DNA from: Syntrophaceae bacterium UBA2188
GTDB taxonomy: Bacteria > Desulfobacterota > BSN033 > UBA1163
Direction of reading: 5' to 3'
DNA length: 23,718 nucleotides
Assembly: GCA_002327985.1 (NCBI GenBank)
Contig: DCVM01000084.1
Location: forward strand, 1 to 23,718
Below are positions 14,728 through 22,918 of this stretch, piece by piece. The notes below the pieces were generated by a model that saw only the letters and a program-made list of their open reading frames with translations, did no database searches and was not told the DNA's origin. How positions within the stretch are numbered: the stretch's first letter is position 1; every line of letters begins with the position of its first letter. The position numbers were made by a program, and so were the translations under genes.

Positions 14728-15960
14728 ATGCGCAAATCACTTATACTCGTAATGGCTGTTTTGTTTTTAACGTTAATGGCAATTCCATCGTTTGCACAGG
14801 ACACACTAAAAATTGGTGCACCTCAACCGATGACCGGTCCTGATGCACCCTTCGGAAGCAAGTTCCAAAAAGCCTATAACTTGGCTCTGGAAGAAATCAA
14901 TGCGAAAGGTGGTGTCAAGGGGAAGAAAATTGAAGTCATCATCGAAGACCATCAGGCCAAAAATCCTCTGGCAGCCACGGTCACTGAAAAACTGATTACC
15001 CAATACAAAGTCCTGGCCCTTACCGGAGGCCGAGCTTCAGGTCAAGCCGTGGAAATCGCTTCGGTGGCACACCGTTTGAAAACCCCTTATTTGGTTGATC
15101 ACCCATCTGCAGACATCATCACCTCCAAGGGATTTGAATGGGTGTTCCGCAACAACCCGACCGGATCGATCTATCCACAAGCCTTCAACAAATTCATCAG
15201 CGAAATACCAGGGGCAATGCCCAAATCAGCGTCGGTGGTCTACGATAACACGGTGTTTGGCAAAACGATCGCCAATTCAGCAATGGTCTTCCTGAAGTCA
15301 AAAAATGTACCCATCGTCAATGACGAAGCCTACCCCGTCAATACACTCGATTTCAAACCCTTGATGACGAAGGTCAAGGCTCAGAATCCTGATTTTCTGC
15401 TCATGGTCGCAGTCTCCACGACGGACGCCATCCTACTCACCCGCCAGGCCAAAGAAATGGGAGTGGCGCCTCGTGCCTTCGTGGGATTCGGTGGAGGATT
15501 TGGAGTTGCTGATATTGCCACTGAATTGGGGCCACTCAGTGAAAATTTATTTTCCTCGGCCGCCTGGTCTGGGAATCCCAACGATCCTGCAACCAAGGCA
15601 TTCTACAAGAAGTTTTTTGAAAAATATAACTTCTATCCAAAAGAGCATGAGGTGGAAGGATATGCAGCCATCTATATTCTTGCCGATGCTTTGAAGCGTG
15701 CAAAACTGACGGGCAAACTCGAAGAAAACCGTGAGGCCATCCGTCAGGCCCTGCTTAAAACCGACATGGTCACTGTTTTCGGAAAGGTGAAGTTTGGCAA
15801 CTATAAAGGTCCGTTAGGAGATCAATATACAAACCAAAATATCTATTCCCCTGATCATTCGGTTCTTGCCCAATGGCGAGGTGGAAAACTTCTCAATGTC
15901 TATCCAAAATCCAATGCAGAGATAGACGTTGTTTTCCCTGACCCAACAGTGAAACGTTAA
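14728..15960 (+). CDS. livJ: Branched-chain amino acid-type ABC transporter substrate-binding protein
   Basis: Periplasmic binding protein of the LivJ/LivK (Peripla_BP_6) family, 410 aa, that captures a small molecule for the permease encoded downstream. The signal peptide MRKSLILVMAVLFLTLMA-IPSFA is cleaved near A23. The mature protein begins DTLKIGAPQPMTGPDAPFG and continues with the family's AYNLALEEINAKGGVKGKKIEVI segment, followed by two alternating Rossmann-like lobes. Family members bind branched-chain amino acids, amides, urea or aromatic acids; the ligand cannot be read from the sequence. ATG 14728 follows AAAGGAGG. A strong stem-loop after the stop codon probably raises its expression above that of the membrane genes. 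The gene symbol reflects the family only. Confidence 0.9.
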   Translation: MRKSLILVMAVLFLTLMAIPSFAQDTLKIGAPQPMTGPDAPFGSKFQKAYNLALEEINAKGGVKGKKIEVIIEDHQAKNPLAATVTEKLITQYKVLALTGGRASGQAVEIASVAHRLKTPYLVDHPSADIITSKGFEWVFRNNPTGSIYPQAFNKFISEIPGAMPKSASVVYDNTVFGKTIANSAMVFLKSKNVPIVNDEAYPVNTLDFKPLMTKVKAQNPDFLLMVAVSTTDAILLTRQAKEMGVAPRAFVGFGGGFGVADIATELGPLSENLFSSAAWSGNPNDPATKAFYKKFFEKYNFYPKEHEVEGYAAIYILADALKRAKLTGKLEENREAIRQALLKTDMVTVFGKVKFGNYKGPLGDQYTNQNIYSPDHSVLAQWRGGKLLNVYPKSNAEIDVVFPDPTVKR

Positions 15961-15971
15961 TCTCAAACTCT

Positions 15972-16003
15972 CTGCGCACGCCCCATCATCAGGGCGTGCG
16001 CAG
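15972..16003 (+). promoter_or_regulatory. Strong stem-loop between livJ and livH
   Basis: CTGCGCACGCCC (15972-15983) and GGGCGTGCGCAG (15992-16003) form a perfect 12-bp GC-rich stem with the 8-nt loop CATCATCA, 12 nt after the livJ stop. There is no T-run, so it is more likely an RNA-stabilising or partial-readthrough element than a full terminator. It covers the GTG at 15996, which argues against that codon as the livH start. Confidence 0.75.
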
Positions 16004-16019
16004 GATATGGTCGAGCGTT

Positions 16020-16886
16020 ATGGAGACATTTGTTCAAAGCATTGTGAGCGGCATTCTGACGGGTTCGCTTTATGCAATGATTGGCGTCGGCCTGACGGTG
16101 ATCTTTGGTGTGATGCGTATCATCAATATGGCCCATGGTGATATGGTCATGTTCGGGATGTACGGCGCCTTTTTGTCCATTACGTTCTTGAAGATCGACC
16201 CATTTTTATCCATTATCTTATGGATTCCTATTGCCTTTCTTATTGGTGTTTTGATATACCGATTTTTGCTCAAGAATATTGTGCCCGCGGGAGAACTGAA
16301 CACACTGCTTTATACGGCGGGGCTCTCTCTTTTCATTGCCAATCTTGTCCTTCTTATTGCGACTGGTGACTACCGAACCATTAAATTAAAATATGCCATC
16401 ATGCCTCTTCGTCCCTTCGGGATCGCCGTCCCCATTCCACTCGCTATTGCATTTGGGATGGCGATATTAATTACGGTTGCCCTTTATTGGTTCCTGGTAC
16501 GCACCGATACCGGTCGGGCGATCCGGGCAACAAGCCAGGAACCGGAGGCAGCGGCCCTCATGGGTGTCAATGTAGACCGAACGGCCATTATTACCTTTGC
16601 TCTTGGGACAGCACTGGCTTGCGCCGCAGGCGTTCTATTAGCCCCCTCTTTATATCTCTATCCCACCGTAGGTGAGATTTTAGTTGCCAAATGTTTTGTG
16701 ATTGTGGTTTTGGGTGGACTTGGTTCTGTTCCAGGCGCTATTGCAGGTGGCTTGTTATTGGGAGTGGTCGAATCTCTCGGCGCGGTCTATGTTTCGGTTC
16801 CTTACAAAGATGCCATTGGATTCGTGATTTTTCTACTTGTATTATTATTCAGGCCTTCCGGATTGTTTGGAGTTGGTAAATCATGA
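16020..16886 (+). CDS. livH: Liv-type ABC transporter permease LivH
   Basis: Inner-membrane permease of the branched-chain amino acid (LivH) family, 288 aa from ATG 16020. It begins METFVQSIVSGILTGSLYAMIGVGLTVIFGVMRIINMAHGD, the classical LivH opening when read in segments, and has about eight membrane spans. The cytoplasmic loop that contacts the ATPase is at RAIRATSQEPEAAALMGVNVDR. The frame is open from GTG 15996, but that codon sits in the 3' arm of the stem-loop at 15972-16003, so ATG 16020 is preferred. Its stop overlaps the livM start by 4 bp (ATGA), indicating coupled translation. Confidence 0.92.
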   Translation: METFVQSIVSGILTGSLYAMIGVGLTVIFGVMRIINMAHGDMVMFGMYGAFLSITFLKIDPFLSIILWIPIAFLIGVLIYRFLLKNIVPAGELNTLLYTAGLSLFIANLVLLIATGDYRTIKLKYAIMPLRPFGIAVPIPLAIAFGMAILITVALYWFLVRTDTGRAIRATSQEPEAAALMGVNVDRTAIITFALGTALACAAGVLLAPSLYLYPTVGEILVAKCFVIVVLGGLGSVPGAIAGGLLLGVVESLGAVYVSVPYKDAIGFVIFLLVLLFRPSGLFGVGKS

Positions 16887-17842
16887 AAAAGATCGTTATC
16901 GCTCTTTCCTTAATCCTCCTTTTCACGGCACCTTTGATCGTGTCTGCTCCATTTTTTGTCCATTTGATGATCATGGTGCTTATGTGGACGGTATTAGGAG
17001 CGTCGTGGAATATCCTTGGCGGCTTTACAGGCCAGGTCTCCTTTGGTCATGCGACGTTTCTTGGGGCAGGTGCCTATACGACCATGATTCTATATCTCAA
17101 ACTTGGAATTGCTCCTTGGTATGGGATTCCCATCGGAGGGTTAGTGGCAGCCTTGATCGCCCTGCCAATTGGTTTTATCTGCTTTAGGTTGAGGGGTCCC
17201 TATTTCGCCCTCTCCACGCTTGCCGTGGCAGAGATCATCAGACTGGTTGCCCTCAATTGGGAATCTCTTACAAATGGCCCGGTTGGCTTACTCATCACAA
17301 CACTTCCGGATGTGACATTCAGAGGAAGGTCGATTGACTGGGAAAACAAAATCCCTTTTTATTACATCATTGCCATCATTACCCTGGGTTCCATCGTGGC
17401 AACCTATATCATGTCCAGAACGAGATTGGGGGCCTATTCCCTGGCCATACGTGAAGACATCGACAGTGCAGAGGCGATTGGGATCAATACCGTTCAGGCA
17501 AGGGTAGCAGCCTTATCGCTTTCGGCATTTTTTGCCGGAGTAGCCGGCGGCTTTTATGCCATGTATTTACGTTACATTGACCCAGACGCTGTTTTTTCGA
17601 TCGCCCTTTCCATCGAAATGGTTTTTATCGCAGTAGTAGGGGGGTTAACAACCGTGGCAGGTCCACTCATCGGAGCCATCGTTCTGGTCGCCTTTGGTGA
17701 GATATTTAGAGAGATTTTTTTGGTCCATTTTAAGCTGGTGGGCCATTTAATCTTCTATGGTCTCATGATGATGATCGTTATTCGCTATTTGCCAGAAGGG
17801 ATCTGGGGGAGATTGCGCCTCAGATTTGGAAGTCAGCATTAA
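16883..17842 (+). CDS. livM: Liv-type ABC transporter permease LivM
   Basis: Second inner-membrane permease, 319 aa, partner of LivH. Landmarks are NILGGFTGQVSFGHATFLGAGAY (about 45-67) and the ATPase-contact loop AIREDIDSAEAIGINTVQARV (about 190-210), with the gate-forming GGLTTVAGPLIGAI near 250-265. Eight to ten hydrophobic spans are visible. It starts within the livH stop (ATGA at 16883-16886) and ends 6 nt before livG. With LivH it forms the membrane channel of the importer. Confidence 0.93.
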   Translation: MKKIVIALSLILLFTAPLIVSAPFFVHLMIMVLMWTVLGASWNILGGFTGQVSFGHATFLGAGAYTTMILYLKLGIAPWYGIPIGGLVAALIALPIGFICFRLRGPYFALSTLAVAEIIRLVALNWESLTNGPVGLLITTLPDVTFRGRSIDWENKIPFYYIIAIITLGSIVATYIMSRTRLGAYSLAIREDIDSAEAIGINTVQARVAALSLSAFFAGVAGGFYAMYLRYIDPDAVFSIALSIEMVFIAVVGGLTTVAGPLIGAIVLVAFGEIFREIFLVHFKLVGHLIFYGLMMMIVIRYLPEGIWGRLRLRFGSQH

Positions 17843-17848
17843 TGGAAA

Positions 17849-18574
17849 ATGGATATGGCCTTGCTTGCTGTTAAAGGACTTACAAAATATTTTGGTGGTT
17901 TAAGAGCGGTTCATGATCTCTCGTTCGACGTTCAAACAGGAGAGATTCTTGGCCTGATCGGGCCCAATGGAGCGGGGAAGACGACGGCTTTTAATCTCAT
18001 TGCTGGTTTCATTCATCCCACGAGAGGCGAGATCCTTCTGGATGGAGAAAGTATCGCTGGAATGAAACCCTATGCGGTGACACGGAAGGGCATTGCTCGA
18101 ACTTTTCAGATCGTAAAGCCCTTTCGAAAGTTGAGTGTCTTGGAAAACGTCACTCTGGCTGCTTTTTTAAGATTCCCTTCACGGGGAGAGGCAGAATCCC
18201 AAGCTCGACAGGTTCTTGAAAGAATGGGGCTTGAATCAAAAATTTCTGCCTTAGCAGTTGATCTAACGCTGAGCGAACAGAAGAGGCTCGAGATCGCTCG
18301 GGCCCTGGCAACACAGCCCAAGTTGCTCTTGTTGGACGAACCAATGGGCGGTCTCAATGCGACGGAAATTGAGCAGGCTTCCCTATTGGTTCGCGATATT
18401 TGCAAGGGAGGAGTGACCATCATCTGGGTCGAACATGTGCTCAAGGCCATTATGAATAGCTCGAATCGTGTGGTCGTCATCAATCAGGGAGAAAAAATTG
18501 CTGACGCTCCTCCGGAACAGATTGTAGAAAATCCCGATGTGATCGCCGCTTATCTCGGGACAAAGAAGAGATAA
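17849..18574 (+). CDS. livG: Liv-type ABC transporter ATPase LivG
   Basis: Cytoplasmic ATPase of the importer, 241 aa. Walker A is GPNGAGKT (38-45) and Walker B is LLLLDEP (about 164-170), followed by the family's GGLNATE. The H-loop histidine is in IIWVEH. The signature motif is unusual: LTLSEQKRLEIARAL replaces the common LPYGxQRRLEIARAL or LSGGQ form. Related LivG proteins also vary here, so activity is still expected. The start is ATG 17849; an overlapping ATG at 17842 is out of frame. It lies 6 nt after livM and 4 nt before livF. Confidence 0.92.
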   Translation: MDMALLAVKGLTKYFGGLRAVHDLSFDVQTGEILGLIGPNGAGKTTAFNLIAGFIHPTRGEILLDGESIAGMKPYAVTRKGIARTFQIVKPFRKLSVLENVTLAAFLRFPSRGEAESQARQVLERMGLESKISALAVDLTLSEQKRLEIARALATQPKLLLLDEPMGGLNATEIEQASLLVRDICKGGVTIIWVEHVLKAIMNSSNRVVVINQGEKIADAPPEQIVENPDVIAAYLGTKKR

Positions 18575-18578
18575 TGAT

Positions 18579-19280
18579 ATGTTGGCTATTGAAAAACTTC
18601 AGGTTGCCTATGGGAAAGTTCAGGCCCTTTGGGATGTGACGCTCGGAGTCCCAGATCGAGAGATTGTTGCGTTAGTTGGCGCGAATGGTGCTGGCAAGAC
18701 GACCTTGTTAAAAACCGTTTCCGGGCTTCTCCGAAGGCAGTCTGGTTCAATCACTTTTGATGGAAAGCATATTGAGGAGGCATCCCCTCCAGAAATTGTC
18801 AAGCAGGGTGTTGTTCATGTTCCTGAAGGAAGAAAACTTTTCCCTGAACTGACCGTGATCGACAACCTTTTGATGGGCGCCTATACCATTTCTCAGTCGG
18901 AACGTCCACAAAGGCTCGAACGGGTTTTTAGCGTATTTCCTGTTCTTCAGGAACGTCAGAAGCAGATTGCCGGGACATTATCTGGAGGAGAGCAGCAAAT
19001 GGTAGCGATCGGTCGTGGGATGATGGCGGGACCGAAATTACTCATGTTAGACGAACCTTCGCTGGGACTCGCTCCTCTTTTGGTTGAGGAAGTGTTTGGG
19101 GTAATCACAGAGATTAATCGATTGGGCGTTACCGTTCTTCTCGTTGAGCAGAATACCCAGCACGCCCTGACCCTTGCTCACAGAGGATTTGTGATGGAAT
19201 TAGGGAGAATCGCTCTTTCAGGTTCTGGAGTTGACCTTTTAGCCAATAGCAATGTCCGGAAGGCGTATCTCGGACTATAA
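18579..19280 (+). CDS. livF: Liv-type ABC transporter ATPase LivF
   Basis: Second ATPase of the importer, 233 aa, pairing with LivG. Walker A is GANGAGKTT (about 34-42), the signature is LSGGEQQMVAIGRGMM (about 133-148), Walker B is LLMLDEPSLGL, and the H-loop is in VLLVEQN. HVPEGRKLFPELTV is characteristic of LivF. It ends the five-gene operon. No clear terminator follows; the 228-bp gap to the convergent DUF2284 gene holds only a loose inverted repeat (TTTCGTCTT/AAGACGAAA, 19419-19427 and 19466-19474). Confidence 0.93.
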   Translation: MLAIEKLQVAYGKVQALWDVTLGVPDREIVALVGANGAGKTTLLKTVSGLLRRQSGSITFDGKHIEEASPPEIVKQGVVHVPEGRKLFPELTVIDNLLMGAYTISQSERPQRLERVFSVFPVLQERQKQIAGTLSGGEQQMVAIGRGMMAGPKLLMLDEPSLGLAPLLVEEVFGVITEINRLGVTVLLVEQNTQHALTLAHRGFVMELGRIALSGSGVDLLANSNVRKAYLGL

Positions 19281-19508
19281 CCTAATTTTTCTCCACACTA
19301 TATTTCCGGTTTCCAATTTCTATCCCTTCCATCAACCCAGATCCAGATTAAAAGTTTTCAGTTTCAGGTCCGGGGATACAATTTGTTATAAGGGCTGACC
19401 CCAAGCATATTAAAAAACTTTCGTCTTCTGGTCCTTGCTCAATTCCTCCCTTTAATTTTATATATAAGACGAAAAAGACCTCTGAAAGGCTACATTGGTG
19501 CCGAATAT

Positions 19509-20006
19509 TTAATCAATCAGCACAAAGCCATAACGATTTTGGGTGCTCTCTTTACATTGAAGAACTTCACAGGGGAATCCTAAATTTCTTGCTGTCTTGT
19601 AAACATCAATTCCAAAGCTCTGATCACAAGGTCTGACTTTTTCCGGCGTTGGGCAAGGCTTGCCTTCTTTAACAGCGCAAGCCCTACACAAATTGCAGAA
19701 TCGAATTGCAAACGCAAAATAATAACCATCCAGGAAAGCCGCCTTTTCAATTTCGAGAACGGCCTCGCTCAACGTTCTGGCATCATTCGAATGAACGAGC
19801 AGAATATGATTGTATCTCTTGATCATCTCCACTCGTTCCTGAAAGGTCGTATCTCTGGGGTGACACCTTATCGTTTGATTTAAAAAATCTTCGCAGCCCC
19901 ATCGACATTTCAAAATCGCCCGAATATCAAAACAGATTTCTTTGGATGAAATGATCTTTGCGTTGACCATTCCTAATTCTTTTGCCAATTGGATATATTT
20001 TTCCAT
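19509..20006 (-). CDS. DUF2284 family Cys-rich metal-binding protein
   Basis: A 165-aa protein of the DUF2284 kind, often described as a predicted metal-binding protein. Cysteines are at 34 and 38 (CRWGC), 48 (RCHP), then C104-x2-C107-x2-C110 (CNLCRAC), C118 and C127 (RPCDQSFGIDV). These could hold an iron-sulfur cluster or a metal. It should be cytoplasmic, and its biochemical role is not established. It follows the DUF6125-like gene by 34 nt on the same strand and probably shares a transcript with it. Family members recur in anaerobes near redox and corrinoid or Mo/W enzymes, which matches this setting; that is general knowledge rather than proof of function. Confidence 0.85.
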   Translation of the reverse strand: MEKYIQLAKELGMVNAKIISSKEICFDIRAILKCRWGCEDFLNQTIRCHPRDTTFQERVEMIKRYNHILLVHSNDARTLSEAVLEIEKAAFLDGYYFAFAIRFCNLCRACAVKEGKPCPTPEKVRPCDQSFGIDVYKTARNLGFPCEVLQCKESTQNRYGFVLID

Positions 20007-20040
20007 TTAAATGTCCCTTTAAAATTAATACCTGCAAAAC

Positions 20041-20544
20041 CTAATTGAAACCAATTGTTATGATATACCTACATTCCTTTCCTAAAACCATCATACACTT
20101 ACCCAAGGCTGGTTTGAGCTCATGCTCTAATCCTTGGGCATCAATCCAGCCTTGCAATCTTGCGAAGATGCCGCATTCGCATTTATCCTCTATCCCGGCT
20201 CTCATAATATTTTCATAGGCGAAACATCTTTTCATATGCATCTCATACGATTGACCATCAAGGGTCTTGATTTCATATTCGGCGAGACCAGAACCATAGA
20301 GGGAGAGGGCCGCTCCTTTTAGGGTTAAGAATTCTTTTAAATCTTTTGACGTTGATAAGTTTAAAATCTTCATGTACCGCTTCATCTCCACTCGCCCCAG
20401 CTCCCTGCACACGGATTGATTCAATCGATTGGCCGCGTCCATACCAAAATGCTTTGCCACTGCCATAAACCACCTGGCATCGTGTGACATCCAACCTTTG
20501 ATCAGAAGGTCTTTCTCCATTTCAAACGATAAACTATTTGGCAT
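20041..20544 (-). CDS. DUF6125-like / ATC hydrolase-like small protein
   Basis: A 167-aa soluble protein. The N-terminal half (EKDLLIKGWMSHDARWFMAVAKHFGMDAANRLNQS) matches my memory of DUF6125 proteins, which are related to L-2-amino-thiazoline-4-carboxylate hydrolase-like families. The C-terminal half has Cys residues at 107, 122, 124, 150 and 158 (KCECGIF), suggesting a metal or ligand-binding pocket as in 4-vinyl-reductase-like small-molecule sensors. Function is unknown. ATG 20544 follows a strong GAGGAGG ribosome-binding site. It lies after a large intergenic stem-loop downstream of the third molybdopterin enzyme and directly before the DUF2284 gene. Confidence 0.65.
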   Translation of the reverse strand: MPNSLSFEMEKDLLIKGWMSHDARWFMAVAKHFGMDAANRLNQSVCRELGRVEMKRYMKILNLSTSKDLKEFLTLKGAALSLYGSGLAEYEIKTLDGQSYEMHMKRCFAYENIMRAGIEDKCECGIFARLQGWIDAQGLEHELKPALGKCMMVLGKECRYIITIGFN

Positions 20545-20573
20545 GGGATACCTCCTCTTTCATACCTAATGAA

Positions 20574-20642
20574 CCCCTCACCCCCTCCCTCTCCCCCTGC
20601 CTACCGGCAGGCAGGCATGGGGGAGAGGGGAAGGGTGAGGGG
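20574..20642. repeat. Long GC-rich imperfect inverted repeat (CCCCTCACCC type)
   Basis: Arms at 20574-20597 and 20619-20642 match in 21 of 24 positions (CCCCTCACCC and CTCTCCCCC are the perfect blocks). A nested GCC-TACC-GGC lies in the 21-nt loop. It begins 20 nt after the stop of the molybdopterin gene. TTTT follows only on the plus-strand side, so on the minus strand it may act as a processing or stabilising structure rather than a classical terminator. Repeats of this look are widespread between genes in many bacteria. Confidence 0.7.
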
Positions 20643-20661
20643 GGCTTTTCTCCTCTGCAAG

Positions 20662-22893
20662 TTAAGCCCTCCGTACCCTGCAGGGGATATAACGATGTAA
20701 TGGTGTACCTGCCAGGCGGTCCCGGTGTTTAGCTGGGGCCAGTTGGTTAACATTGACTCCGTATGTTTCTCCGCCGTGGATGAGCCCGAAGCCGTGCGGA
20801 ATAATCACCTGGCCTCGGAATGAACTATCTGTCACCTCCACTTCAACTTTGACGGATCCTGCTTCGGTCTCAACAAGAACCATATCGCCATCCCTAATCC
20901 CCAAATTCTCCGCATCCTTTGGATTGATTCTCAGGGTGCAGGGGCGCCTTCCCTCATTCCAAGCTGGGTCACGCATGATCGTATTGGCTACCATCTCCAT
21001 GTGGTTCCCGGCGATCAGAACCATGGGATAGTCTTTGTTAACCAATTGGGTTTGTTCGGCTGCAGGGGTTACTTCTTTAACCCATGACTCCATTTCAGGA
21101 AAAAGGATGTGAATTTTCTTATCAGGGGTCTTTAGGACAGAGAGATCGTTTTCAGAATCTACGACTCCGATCTTAACACCTCCGGGTGTGTTCAGTATCT
21201 TTTTAAATATTTCTTCTCCTGTAAGAGGACTTACCTTGTAACCGGCGCGGGTAACATCCTCTTTGTGCATCATCGGAAATCGTGCCAGTAGTCCCCAGAG
21301 CGTAGACAAATTTTTGGATCCCAATTCCTCCCCAATGGTCATCGCCAAAATATAAGGCAACCACGGCTCTGCCTTAGGATTGGCACGAATATATTCCATC
21401 AGTGCAAGGCCAAAACTGAGTCGGTCCTTTGCTAATTCTCGAAGCTTGGATGGGTAATCTGGGATCATTTCCAACCTTTGAGCAAGCTCCACGAAGATGG
21501 TCGCCTCTTCCACCTGCTCTCCATCCGGCTGCACCACAGGACGGCGCATATCGAAGTAGTAGTCGGGATATCCCCACTGGAAAAATGTGCCGTCCCATTT
21601 TTCATAGCCTGACCTGGCTGGCAGGACATAATGGGATAGGACAGCCGTTTCACTCATGGCAACCTCAATGGTGACCAAGAGATCCAGCTTTGCGAAAGCC
21701 TTCTCATAGGCCCTTGTGTCAGCATAAGAACGCAAGGGATTTGAGCCACTGACGATCAGAGCCCGGATGCGCTGAGGGTGATCGTTATCGATCTCTTCCG
21801 GCAATACATTGGGTGGGAAGACTCCCATGATCAATGGGATATTCGTCATGACCGTCTTCCATGTCTTGGGATCTTCCTCCGGCGTGTGGGACCCCATTGG
21901 CATCAGATGGCCCAAAAAGACATTGCCACCTTTGACTCCTATGCGGCCTGTTAATGTGAGCAAGATCAACTCTAAATAGGAATTAAGCGTGCTGTGCCTT
22001 CCCATCAGGATGCCAAGGTCACTGCGCATAGCCGTTTTTCGGGTGGCAAAGAGACGTGTGAATTCCCTGACAGCATTTGGATCCAATCCACAAACACTGC
22101 AGTTCTCTTCCACATCCACATCATCAAACCAGCTTCGAATCGCTTCAAAGCCATTAACTTTGGCAGCCAGATAATCCTTGGCAAAAAGTCCCTCGGTCAA
22201 CAGAATTTTAATCATCGCTTTAAATAACAGGGCGTCCGTTCCGGGATTGAGTCGCAAATGGATGTCAGCGAGCTTAGCTGTCTCCGACACTCTCGGATCG
22301 ATGACAGCCATTAAAAAATTAGGTTCCTTTTTCTTGTTCCGAAGCACCACAGGGGCGTTAGGTATGTCGTGGCTCACCATGGGATTGGCTCCCCAGAAAA
22401 CAAGGAAGTCCGAACCGTTAATGTCAGGGAAGGAATGCATGTATTGGCGGCCAAATGCCTTTCCACTTACCCAGAAAAAACCGGTAAGTTCCTGGGCCAG
22501 AGGGCTGTAATGATTTCTTGAACCTAAACCATTTAAAAATCTAACTCCGAAGGCAGCCTCAAAATGACAACCCTGCCCACCTCCTCCCATGTAAGCGATA
22601 GAGCGAGGCCCATGTGTTTGCACAATTTCTTTGAGCTTGGCTGCGATTTCATCTAAAGCCGTATCCCAGGAGATACGCTCAAAGCGATCCCCAATTTTTT
22701 TGAGAGGAAACCTCAGTCTCTCCAGGTTATTTTGAAAGTACGGAATGTTTGCCCCTTTTCTACAAAGATAACCCTGTGACCGGGGATTTTCCTTTTCACC
22801 CCTAACCTTGACGATTTTGCTCCCTTCGGTGACGACTTCAAGGCCGCAGTTGTTAAAACAGAGCACACAAGATGTCTTTTGCCATTCGGTCAT
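20662..22893 (-). CDS. Molybdopterin oxidoreductase, divergent family (locus 3)
   Basis: DMSO-reductase superfamily enzyme, 743 aa from ATG 22893. [4Fe-4S] ligands are C9-x2-C12-x3-C16 and C44 (SCVLCFNNC, YLCRKG). The core shows FERISWDTALDEIA, the pterin-contact VFWGANPM, VSGSNPLRSY, and a C-terminal barrel from about 625 (LRINPKDAENLGIRDGD, IIPHGFG). Lined up on the LGSxN block, the position that is Cys in loci 1 and 2 is E135 here (AQELTG), so the metal ligand may be carboxylate or absent. No export signal is seen. I chose ATG 22893 over the frame start 22989 because GGAGA lies just before it and the Cys motif then sits at the usual distance; the longer form would also overlap the upstream gene. 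It follows the QueG-like gene by 25 nt. The substrate is unknown. Confidence 0.88.
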   Translation of the reverse strand: MTEWQKTSCVLCFNNCGLEVVTEGSKIVKVRGEKENPRSQGYLCRKGANIPYFQNNLERLRFPLKKIGDRFERISWDTALDEIAAKLKEIVQTHGPRSIAYMGGGGQGCHFEAAFGVRFLNGLGSRNHYSPLAQELTGFFWVSGKAFGRQYMHSFPDINGSDFLVFWGANPMVSHDIPNAPVVLRNKKKEPNFLMAVIDPRVSETAKLADIHLRLNPGTDALLFKAMIKILLTEGLFAKDYLAAKVNGFEAIRSWFDDVDVEENCSVCGLDPNAVREFTRLFATRKTAMRSDLGILMGRHSTLNSYLELILLTLTGRIGVKGGNVFLGHLMPMGSHTPEEDPKTWKTVMTNIPLIMGVFPPNVLPEEIDNDHPQRIRALIVSGSNPLRSYADTRAYEKAFAKLDLLVTIEVAMSETAVLSHYVLPARSGYEKWDGTFFQWGYPDYYFDMRRPVVQPDGEQVEEATIFVELAQRLEMIPDYPSKLRELAKDRLSFGLALMEYIRANPKAEPWLPYILAMTIGEELGSKNLSTLWGLLARFPMMHKEDVTRAGYKVSPLTGEEIFKKILNTPGGVKIGVVDSENDLSVLKTPDKKIHILFPEMESWVKEVTPAAEQTQLVNKDYPMVLIAGNHMEMVANTIMRDPAWNEGRRPCTLRINPKDAENLGIRDGDMVLVETEAGSVKVEVEVTDSSFRGQVIIPHGFGLIHGGETYGVNVNQLAPAKHRDRLAGTPLHRYIPCRVRRA

Positions 22894-22918
22894 TATCTTC
22901 TCCTTCCTTGCACAAGAT

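Noticed and set aside
19419..19474. TTTCGTCTT/AAGACGAAA as a terminator after livF
   Set aside because: The 38-nt loop and lack of a following T-run make a terminator call unsafe.
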